Below are positions 20,927 through 29,193 of a DNA stretch of 64,000 nt, piece by piece. The translations under genes and the position numbers were made by a program. How positions within the stretch are numbered: the stretch's first letter is position 1; every line of letters starts with the position of its first letter. Under the pieces are notes generated by a model. The model had not been told where the DNA came from, did no database searches, and worked only from the letters and a program-made list of their open reading frames with translations. Source of the DNA: Eutreptiella sp. 'Long Island Sound 2002' (taxonomy: Eukaryota > Euglenozoa > Euglenophyceae > Eutreptiales > Eutreptiaceae); NCBI GenBank assembly GCA_964036045.1, contig OZ038383.1:11486430-11550429 (forward strand). The letters run 5' to 3'.

Positions 20927-22051
20927 ATGGCTGACGAGTACGGGACGGCTTTTGATGCCACGACAGTGCGGGGCCTGCAGGATGGTACCCTCGACGGGTA
21001 TCTGCGGCAGCTCAGGCGACAGGCCAGGCTGGAGCGGATGCGACCAGGCGACGGTGCTCGGGGTATGCTGGAGGCCAGGCTCATGCAGGTTGTGCAGGGC
21101 GACCTGTCAGAGAGCGCCGCAAAAATCGTTCTGGCTGCGGCGAGGCTGGCCGAAAAAATGGAGTGGCTTGCCCCGGTGGTGCGGAAGTCTGATTGGTACC
21201 TGGTTATGTCTATCGAACAGCGGCGGTGCAAAGAGCAGCGGGCGGAGGCGAAGGAGTGGGCGCAACTGGAGGACCTGTGCAGGCTGTGTGCGGCTGCCTC
21301 CAGCTTTGCGGAATGGGAGGCGGTGGCGCTGGCGTGCGTGTCGGTGGGACACTGCCTGCGGGGTTCCGAGGCGGGGGGTGGGGTGGGGCAGGAAGATGAA
21401 GGAGTGCGGTTTTTTGGAACAAAGTCCAGGAGGGGGGTCCAGCGACAGGAAGTGGGGCCCTGGGTGCGAGAATGGTTACAGTTCCTGGCGAAACTCAGGG
21501 CACTCAAGGGGTTCCACCCCGACAGGGGGGCGTGGCACGAGTCCAGGGAAGCGCTGGGGAAGACGTTGGTCAGCCTGCTGGAGAGGGGGGAGGGGAAGAA
21601 AACTGTCCGGTGGCACAATTTCCGTAGGATGGGGGCAGCACAACTTCGGAAAATGGGGGCGCCGCTCACAGCAATCATGCTGTGGGGGGGGTGGAAGTCA
21701 GCGAAAGTCGCGCAGATGTATACCGAGGCCCCCCCCAGGTGGAAGTTTGCCCGCTCGGGAAAAATCCCATGGCCCATGTGGGGGGGGGGGGGGGGGGCAG
21801 AGCCAGGCTACTGCACAAAGCAGGGCTCCACACTCTCTTTCTGGCCGTCATGGATACGCCGGGAAATCGCCTTCGCGGCCGGGGAAGCTTCTCGACTTGC
21901 TGGGGGATCGCCTGAGGGGGGTGAGAATGCACGCAAACGAGGAAGGACAGTGTCCCCGAGTGCGAGTGCTGCGAGGACAGTTGCGAGATGCGGCGAGGGC
22001 GATAAGCGAAATGCGGGGCGTCAAGGTGCACAGGCAAGAGATGGTGCGTAA
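20927..22051 (+). CDS. Tyrosine recombinase of the element
   Basis: The 374-residue frame carries every catalytic position of the lambda-integrase family: Arg145 (CLRGSEAG), Lys166 (FGTKS), His230 and Arg233 (WHNFRR), Trp256 (GGWKS) and Tyr265 (AQMYTE). The enzyme joins and cuts the circular DNA intermediate at the AACT-flanked ends, replacing the DDE integrase of LTR elements. The start is the first good ATG after gag. The frame overlaps the following RT frame, a known habit of DIRS-type elements. An open frame on the opposite strand over the same bases is a shadow. Confidence 0.9.
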   Translation: MADEYGTAFDATTVRGLQDGTLDGYLRQLRRQARLERMRPGDGARGMLEARLMQVVQGDLSESAAKIVLAAARLAEKMEWLAPVVRKSDWYLVMSIEQRRCKEQRAEAKEWAQLEDLCRLCAAASSFAEWEAVALACVSVGHCLRGSEAGGGVGQEDEGVRFFGTKSRRGVQRQEVGPWVREWLQFLAKLRALKGFHPDRGAWHESREALGKTLVSLLERGEGKKTVRWHNFRRMGAAQLRKMGAPLTAIMLWGGWKSAKVAQMYTEAPPRWKFARSGKIPWPMWGGGGGAEPGYCTKQGSTLSFWPSWIRREIAFAAGEASRLAGGSPEGGENARKRGRTVSPSASAARTVARCGEGDKRNAGRQGAQARDGA

Positions 22052-23789
22052 CCTCATTACGGGGATGGGTGAGGCAGTGCTCAGACTTGAGTGTGGAGAG
22101 GAGGGTCTGGATACACTGTGCAGTGTGTTGACAAAAGTTGGGGAGGGGGACTTAGACGAGGAGGACGATGGGTACTACAGTAGTAGTGACGAGGAGGGGG
22201 TGGTTACCGAGGAAATGGCTGCTCGGGGGGTGGGGGAAGCGGGGTGTGTGACAGTGTCGGATAAGATCAGGAACAGCCTGGTCCCTCGTGACCTTCTGGG
22301 GGTGTACCGGAGGCAGTTGAGGGAGGACAGTGCGGGGGTTGAAAAGTCACAGGGGGGGAGACCGGGGCCTGTGGATGCAATGCTGGAATCCCTCAGAACT
22401 GAGACTAAGGGACTGCGCAGAACAAAGCGACCCGAGACGGCCAAAATGTTCCTTACGTGGAAGAATGCACTAAAATGCCGAGCCATTCTTGATGCGCGGG
22501 GAGTCAACGCAAGCGACCCCCGGAAGCCCCCAAAGTTCAGACTCCCTGGGCTGGAGGCCATCCGCCACTGGATGGGACGTGCGCGCCCTCGGCGTGTGGG
22601 GGGAGGCAGGTGCCGTGTTTTTTTGGCTAAACTGGACCTGCAGAATGCTTACCGGAGCATCCGCCTCCCCACCGCATGGCGCAGTGTTTTTGTGGTGGGG
22701 GGGCGGTCGGGTAGGCGTTTTCGATATGCAAGGCTGCCTTTCGGATGGGCCGATAGCCCTGTGATATGTCAGAAGCTGGTATCCTCTGTTATCCGGGGGG
22801 CCTTGTCGAGACGTGGTGTGCGGAGTTGGGTGTATCTGGACAACATTTTACTGTCGTGCAGGAGCAAGAGTCGGCTGAGGGGGGCTATGAGGGACTGCAT
22901 TCGAAGGCTGAGACGTGCGGGTTTTATTGTGGGGGCCAAGTCCGAGCCGGAACCAACTGAGCGCCTCGGTTTTATTGGTAAGCAAATTGACACCAAAGCT
23001 GGGAGAATCAGCAATGCGGTGGGTGCCTTGGTCGGTGCTTTCAGGGCGTGGGTCAGGGGGGTGGGCAGGGGGCGCCTGCCCTCAAAGGTTATGGAACGCC
23101 TCCTGGGTAAACTGTGCTGGCCCAATGCGGGTTTGGGCGCCTTCCTGGCGGGTGCATATCGAGGTTTGCAGAGTGGGAAAGGGGTGTTTGGGAGGGGGGT
23201 CTGCAAAGGGGTGGCGACAGTGCTCCTGTTTTCTTGTGTCCCTCAGCGGTGTGACCCTCCAGGGCCTGGTGGACGAGGGGCCTGGGAGGTGTTCGTGGAT
23301 GCGGCTCCAGAGGGCAAAGTTTTTCGACTGGGAATTGTTGGGGGGGGGGATTACTATCGATCGGAGGTGTGTCCGCCCTGGGTGGACTCCCTGCAGCAGG
23401 CGGAGCTGTATGCGCTGTACATCGTTATTAAGGTGGCATCCTATCGTGGTTTTGAAAGAATTCGTGTGGGTTCAGACAGCAACGTAGCTAGGTCTCAGAT
23501 TAATGCGCTGCGGGCGTCGGTGCATGCCGATTCTCAGCAACGAATACTCCGGCGCCTGTTTTGGCTCAGGTGCTGGAGTACTGTTAGTGTCGAGTCCTTC
23601 AGGGTGCCGTCTTTTTTAAACGCGGCCGACCCCCTGAGTAGGGAGACAGGCTTCCAGTCTCGGAAACAGGCCCTTGCCGAAGCAGCAAGGCGTCGTGAGA
23701 TGTGGGAAAGAGCCGTCGACACGAAGTACATGGGTCTGATGGAGATGATTCGCCCCCCGTGGAGATTCAAGGGGGAGGTGGGGGACTGA
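21927..23789 (+). CDS. Reverse transcriptase-RNase H of the element
   Basis: About 620 residues follow the ATG at 21927; the same frame is open upstream to 20757 but there it only shadows the recombinase. RT motif A is AKLDLQNAYRSI (Asp codon 22635), motif B is LPFGWADSP, and motif E is RLGFIGKQID. Motif C reads YLDN (22833-22844) where YLDD is expected. An RNase H domain follows (VFVDAAPEGK with Asp at 23298, QQAELYAL, VGSDSNVARSQ) and ends with VPSFLNAADPLSRE, as in DIRS-like elements. The order recombinase before RT fits DIRS/PAT rather than Ngaro elements. The second catalytic Asp of RT is lost, so this copy may not transpose by itself. Confidence 0.9.
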   Translation: MHANEEGQCPRVRVLRGQLRDAARAISEMRGVKVHRQEMVRNLITGMGEAVLRLECGEEGLDTLCSVLTKVGEGDLDEEDDGYYSSSDEEGVVTEEMAARGVGEAGCVTVSDKIRNSLVPRDLLGVYRRQLREDSAGVEKSQGGRPGPVDAMLESLRTETKGLRRTKRPETAKMFLTWKNALKCRAILDARGVNASDPRKPPKFRLPGLEAIRHWMGRARPRRVGGGRCRVFLAKLDLQNAYRSIRLPTAWRSVFVVGGRSGRRFRYARLPFGWADSPVICQKLVSSVIRGALSRRGVRSWVYLDNILLSCRSKSRLRGAMRDCIRRLRRAGFIVGAKSEPEPTERLGFIGKQIDTKAGRISNAVGALVGAFRAWVRGVGRGRLPSKVMERLLGKLCWPNAGLGAFLAGAYRGLQSGKGVFGRGVCKGVATVLLFSCVPQRCDPPGPGGRGAWEVFVDAAPEGKVFRLGIVGGGDYYRSEVCPPWVDSLQQAELYALYIVIKVASYRGFERIRVGSDSNVARSQINALRASVHADSQQRILRRLFWLRCWSTVSVESFRVPSFLNAADPLSRETGFQSRKQALAEAARRREMWERAVDTKYMGLMEMIRPPWRFKGEVGD

Positions 23790-23839
23790 TGACGCGACGG
23801 TTACGGCGGACAAATGGACGCGCAGTCGCGCGGCAAAAT

Positions 23840-23909
23840 GTGCTGTCCGTGGAACAGTGCATCTGTCCTGATTGCTTTGTCCAGGGGGAGGGGTGGGGCA
23901 GGCAGAACT
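23840..23909 (+). repeat. Split direct repeat B1
   Basis: The 70 bases run from GTGCTGTCCGTGGAACAGTG to GGCAGGCAGAACT and differ from B2 at one base (C/T). The last four bases are shared with A2. Confidence 0.95.
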
Positions 23910-24042
23910 GCAGTTAGTATAGCGCAGCGGGGTAACGAAAGTTCTGCCACCGGGCCCCCAGCACCCCCCCCCCCTGTCCTGCTTCCCCTCCTCCCTCCTC
24001 CCCTCCTTAGCCTTTTTATAATTTAAAGGCGGGGGTACATCG
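23906..24042 (+). repeat. Split direct repeat A2
   Basis: This second copy of A1 is joined directly to B1 through AACT. An ~83-base spacer separates it from B2. Confidence 0.95.
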
Positions 24043-24125
24043 ACCCACCCGCCCGCCCTGTGTCTTGTCCGGGCGCCTGCCAGGGGTGAAGAAAGGACAG
24101 CCCTTCATATGTTACTCTATCACTG

Positions 24126-24195
24126 GTGCTGTCCGTGGAATAGTGCATCTGTCCTGATTGCTTTGTCCAGGGGGAGGGGTGGGGCAGGCAGAACT
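24126..24195 (+). repeat. Split direct repeat B2, 3' end of the element
   Basis: This second copy of B1 is followed by TTTTTCTGG of the flanking DNA. Its outer AACT pairs with the AACT that starts A1. Confidence 0.95.
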
Positions 24196-27100
24196 TTTTT
24201 CTGGCCTTTGTGGACTAGGGTACACCCCCCTTATGCCCAAAATGCTCAAATTTGAATGGACCATTTAAATATGAGTAATGTGCATGCGAGGTTACATCGC
24301 CATTTTCAATTTCCTCCAAGACAACACGGTATATGTCACCATTCCGTTATTGCTTGAGACGGCAAGGGTTGCAAGGCCATTTCATTTCTCTCCGACACAA
24401 AAGGGGTTATGCAACCATTGTAGTAGGGATTATGCGGCCATTTGATTTCTCCCCAAGATAGCGGGTGTTACACATCTACTAAGGCAAGGGCTGGGGCAAT
24501 GAGGGCAAGGATGGGGGAAATGGCGAGGCATCACCTAAGACACACTCTAGAGATTGTAGTTATCCTAGCCCAAGCGTACCCGTGAGAATACCATTGGCCC
24601 TCATACCACCCGCCCCCCTAAAGGAAGCTTATGCAACTTGTACAAGAGGATTGTTTCTCTCTATGGTTGATGGAATGGTGCAGTGTGCTTGGAACGATGG
24701 CTTGCAGGTGGAATGGAATCAATGTATCGTGTTCAAGTGCCCTGCATCTAACATGCTCGCTGGATGCCGTTGTTGGTTCAGTTGTGCATCTGCCAATACT
24801 CCCTATAGTTTTTCCTTTGTGGTGAACGGCAAAAGGAGATTGTACCCCACTCGTGTATGTTCAAAATGCTTAGAATGAAATCAAGGATTCAAAAATGCCT
24901 GAAAAACTGGAAAAAATTGACCTCTCCAACGCCCCATGGTTTGAGGAGGGAGATAAGTGCAAGAGATGAGCGCTATGGTGCCCCAAAATTAAAAGCATGC
25001 TATTGGAGCCCGAACTGCGAGTTCCCTTAACCGGGAGACCGTGGACTGATGTCCCGGCCACACACGTGGTCCCCAGGACCTGTCCCTGCTCCGCTGGGCC
25101 CAACGGAGCTTGCGCCGGCAGAGCGTGGAGCTCAGGAGCTGTTCCCCGTGATTGCCAGTCTCCCTGCGATGGAGCGCTTCTCCACGGATGCCGGTACTCT
25201 GGACCAAGCTACGATGCACCCCTCTCATCAGCCCACATGGAGTTGCGCAAAGCAATGCCGTATCTAAACATCCATGAGACAAAGAAAACACGGGTTGGGC
25301 AAGAAAAGGATGAGAGCAGCACACCATTACTTCCTACAAATAGGATGTTAAAGTGCGAATGTTATCCTCTCTCCGCAGAACTCTCCTCTAAAGTATGGGT
25401 CCTTAGTGTGACCCCACAAGCCTAATAGTTGCATTGTGACCCGATGGGCCTAATTGTTGCACCGCACTGCGCTTAGGGCACCCCCTAAACAAAGCATCAC
25501 AACCCAACCTCCAAGTTGGCAGCAGCCCGCATGCCCCATCCCTAGGTTGCTTGAGTCGCTTGTAATGACATCTAGAGGTTAGGGAAAGGCAGGGTGCCAT
25601 CGCCCGTGCCCGTGAGGTGGGGACGAAACAAAGCGATGGAGTAAGGAAAGGTACGGGCAATGTCACAAGGGAAAATGGTTGGCAATTTGGGAGTTTGGGC
25701 CCCCTATTATGCCGCAGGGATTAGGGAGAGCAATGATACGCCATACACACCACAAACCAATCCTCAAAATCTTGGGGGCAAAAAGAAATTTCAACAACAG
25801 AGTGGGGTTGCACTAAGCCTTTGGCATTTGTGAAATATAGTTGCTTCAACCTGCTAGAGTCTACACTCCCAGTTATTGCTGCCACTCAATCACCACGGAA
25901 ATGGGGTCTATGATGCATGTCGAATTTGATCTTCATCTTTCGTTTACCTGGGGTAAACTCGGGTTTAAATTGGGCAGGGGTGTGGGAGGAGGGCACCCTT
26001 TGCTTGACTCATAGTTTTTGTTGTTGTGTGTGAGGGTTGAGGCACAGTGGTGGTGCCAATGGCGACACTGGCGATGCCGGCACATGGTCACACAACACCT
26101 CATTACTTTGACAGACCATAGTGATAGATGTTGTTGTTGTGTGGCGTGTGGGGCAGCTGCTGGAGGGTTTGGGGAGTATGCCAGAAGTGACAAGAGTGCA
26201 TGGTGTGTGCACCCATAGGAGGGAAAACCAATTTAAATGAAGCAATATACCCTTAATGCCTTAGTGACATGTCGGGGTGATTTATTATAGCTTGCACACA
26301 CAAGAGGACCGCTGGTGCATGTGGAGTTGTGGCAGTCCTTGTGGGCTAGCTGGTTGTTGCAGTGTGTTTGTGCAGCGGGCGTAGTTGCATGTGGGTGTGG
26401 TTGGTAATGAGACGGTAGAGTGGCTGCTAGTGGTAGGGGGCAGTGGACTCCTTCCAGCCAGTAAGGGTGGCCAAAGGGGTCTGGGACATTTGAGCACAGG
26501 TGGAAGAAATGTGGGAACACGAGGAAGGCAGGGAATAGTGGGATAGGAGCTCAGTGGGCTCTACCGATGAGGATAATACGGACAGTTCCACGGACGATTC
26601 CATGGGTATACACATTGGGCACTGGCACTGACTGTGACGGCGACAGTAGCAGTTACATTGACTTGGATACCGGTGAGAGGCACTGGTGTCGGCAAAAGGT
26701 GTTCGGTAATCTCAACATGATCAATCAATGTCCACAAGGCATTGAGAGTTTGCCCAGCAGCACATGGCACACAGTGCATGATAGCCTGCACATCCCTTGC
26801 ATTTGCTTTCGTTGTTTGCAAACGTTCATGCTATGGCCGATCAGCTTGTGACACAGGGGCTGGGGCATTTGGTAGGTAAGAACTGGCATTTTGTTTTGAA
26901 TGCATGCCAAGCTTTTTGAACACATTTGCTCATCAAAACCACTTCACCTTTTGCTGGAATGGACCCCCATTTCCTATAAAGAGTTGGGCCATTGGCACTT
27001 TTCCATTGCTGACACATGCACATGCTTGCAGGATGTAGGAACGTGCGCTGGTGATGGAAAGATGAGGAGAGGCGCTACAATTTCATGCAACCCAACCTAA

Positions 27101-27590
27101 TCCTAGAACATGACTCTGGGCAGGTACCGTATGTTGGACAGACCCAAAGTTTGTGAATGGGGGCATCCGTGGCCAAGTATCCATTGCTATCCCAGCCTAA
27201 AGACGTGCTTCGAAGAGCATGCAGTGAGGGGGAAAATTTCGGGTTGGGATAATTTGTTGGGAAAATTCTGTCTGTAAGGAAGGTGGTGACAGTTTCCTCT
27301 GGCGAAATTGAGGGGTGTTGGCAGTGCAGCGCAGATTAGTGTGTATCTGGTGTAGCCCATTTTTTTGTGTATCCTGTGCACTTGGGGGGGGGGGGGGGCG
27401 TAGCATCGGGCCATACGCCGACTCCTTCCCACTTTCAGACCACTTTCAGGGTGGGTGGGGGGGGGGGGGGGGGCTGGGTCTGGGGGCAGCCAGGACTCAG
27501 GACCCTAACGTATATGGCATAAAATGACCGCCTCATCACGCTAACCACTTTGAGGCATGTATTTTGGGGAAATTTTTGAAGGGGGGGGGG
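24196..27590. other. Intergenic stretch, no supported gene
   Basis: Only short frames without recognisable domains are present. G runs occur near 27385 and 27460. Confidence 0.5.
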
Positions 27591-27593
27591 GGG

Positions 27594-27632
27594 CATGGTA
27601 GGTGGTACTTTTGTTTAATGGCATAGCACCCC
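27594..27632 (-). repeat. Dispersed repeat with tRNA-like B-box, copy 2
   Basis: The reverse complement carries TTAAACAAAAGTACCACC and neighbours, matching 3705-3733 almost base for base. Confidence 0.6.
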
Positions 27633-27651
27633 CTATCCCCAAACAATGGGG

Positions 27652-27772
27652 CACAAAATCAGAATTGGCTGCCTCACCCCTGCCTTCTCGGGGGCCCAAA
27701 AGTGGGTGGAAATACTACGTCACCCCTGCATTCTCGGGGATCCCCAACAAAGGGGAGAAAATCAAAGCATAA
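27652..27772 (-). repeat. Degenerate inverted copy of the 85-bp satellite
   Basis: Read on the minus strand relative to the array, it contains AAAATCAGAATTGGCTGCC, TCACCCCTGCCTTCTCGGGG, CCCAAAAGTGGG, and again TCACCCCTGCATTCTCGGGG followed by ATCCCCAAC. These are in the same order as the reverse complement of the array unit and amount to about 1.4 diverged units. Confidence 0.7.
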
Positions 27773-27821
27773 AAAGGCAAAAACAAACCAAAAAACAGAT
27801 TTTCTCATTGGGGCCCCACCC

Positions 27822-27915
27822 AGATTGGAACCCTGAAAATTGCCAGCATTGAGGTTTGAACCCTTGACCCCCCAGCCGCAGAGGCACTACTTTACCCACT
27901 AGGGTATGGGCCAAC
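27822..27915 (-). repeat. tRNA-like (SINE-like) segment
   Basis: On the minus strand it reads GGCCCATACCCTAGTGGGTAA, then CAAGGGTTCAAACC. These are A-box-like and B-box-like sequences ~50 bases apart. The acceptor arms do not pair, so it is not a functional tRNA gene. Confidence 0.4.
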
Positions 27916-28429
27916 TCTGACAACTATCTGCACAGGGGTGGTATTGATATTTGATCAAATATGGTTTTCCTCCAAGATTGAGTTCTCCTGAAAAATCTGA
28001 GTATTTTGAGTATAGACACATGGGGTGAAAACTCATTTTGTCACCCTCTGCCAGGTCAAGCAAATTTCACTCAGGGCGCCTTCGGCGCCCATGGTCCGGC
28101 ACTCTCAGACCAAATTCCCAGAGGGAGGGGGGGGGGGGAAGGGGTCGTAAAGGGTCCAGTCCCGGCGCCCCCCCCCCCCCCGTGATCCTGTGTATCCCAA
28201 TTTTTTTTGCGTACAAAGTGTGTATCACAAAATTTTTTGTTTGTACCAGGTGTGTATCCGCAGCCCTGAAAGGATGTCGTGATGCAATTGGGGTGCCTCC
28301 GTCATTGTAGGGGACCCAATGTTCGGACACTATGGTACCCCTTATTCCCCTCTCCTGCTCTCGGCGGGAGTACCTGTTGCGGTGCGCGCGCGGTGCGGGT
28401 ACTGGGGTTGTTCCGTAGACCCTTTCATC

Positions 28430-28562
28430 CAGAGCCAATTAGGGGGAATGGTAACGCCTCAGAGCCCACCAGGTACCATCTACCACTCCTCTCCTGGTAG
28501 ACCATCTCCTGGAGAAGTTGTTCAAATGCCTGACGCGGTGCGCGCTCGGTGCGGATACTGCC
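28430..28562 (+). repeat. Dispersed repeat family R3, copy 2
   Basis: It matches 17832-17965 (GGGGGAATGGTAACGCCTCA, AGGTACCATCTACCACTCCT, GGTAGACCATCTCC, GCGGTGCGCGCTCGG). A partial extra copy of its right part lies just upstream at 28349-28402. Confidence 0.85.
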
Positions 28563-29193
28563 CGTCGACCTCTTCCCCAACTTCTTTTAAAAGATGAGAG
28601 TTGTTAAACTCAGGGGTCCATCGATAGCATCACTTCAGAAACATTTTTTTTCATTCTTTCTTGGTTAAACGACGCTATCTACAAGGGGTTCCTTTGCCGG
28701 CAAGTGAGGTGGAGAGAGGATGCTGTTGGCACACAGTGAGTCCAAGAGAGCATGGAAGTGGTTGATTGGCCATAAGTGCAAGTGGTTGGAACAGCAGATG
28801 CTCAGATGCACTGAACTTCTGCTGCTTTCAGGGGCAATTCGATTTGCCACTTTGACTCTGAACGCAGCATGGGCTTGCGAGTTTGGGTGTGTGGGATTTC
28901 CAAGGTGGCGAACCCCCCCCCGAAAATTTCCCCGGTGAAATTATCCCCGTACCAAATTATCCCCTGGCCTGTACAAGGTTCCCGTTGCACTGCCATTTAT
29001 CACGTCACTTGATCTGTCTAAAATCATTGAACTCTCATGTTTCTAGGGGAAATCACCCGAAATGGTGTGCCTGGTGCTCTGCCTAATGTCCACAATCTCA
29101 ATTGTTTGGTTGCTCAAATCGTGTTCCTACTCTTCTTCTTCTCCTGATTCCAGTCATACAGTCAGGCATTCCTGAGTGTCATCTTTTTTCGCC
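28563..29193. other. Upstream region of the Rho gene
   Basis: No coding frame is supported. A pyrimidine tract (CTACTCTTCTTCTTCTCCTG, ~29127-29146) followed by ATTCCAG at 29153 looks like a 3' splice site, so the Rho 5' UTR may contain an intron. No clear TATA box was found. Confidence 0.4.

Larger units (their letters stand above)
19479..24195 (+). mobile_element. PAT/DIRS-like tyrosine-recombinase retrotransposon with split direct repeats
   Basis: The element has the order A1 - gag - tyrosine recombinase - RT/RNase H - B1 - A2 - B2, all coding on the + strand, ~4.7 kb in total. A1 (19479-19618) equals A2 (23906-24042), and B1 (23840-23909) equals B2 (24126-24195). B1 and A2 overlap by AACT, which is also found at both outer ends; the B1-A2 junction is therefore what a circle closed end to end would carry. 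No target-site duplication is seen, as expected for recombinase-mediated insertion. All three frames are open, so the copy looks young, apart from a suspicious RT active site. Confidence 0.93.

Noticed and set aside
20653-21777. 374-residue minus-strand frame
   Set aside because: It is a shadow of the gag end and the recombinase frame, which has all catalytic motifs on the plus strand.
20757-21926. First third of the 1010-codon RT frame as coding
   Set aside because: It overlaps the recombinase in another frame and has low-complexity Gly/Arg text. RT homology starts only after ~22.4 kb.
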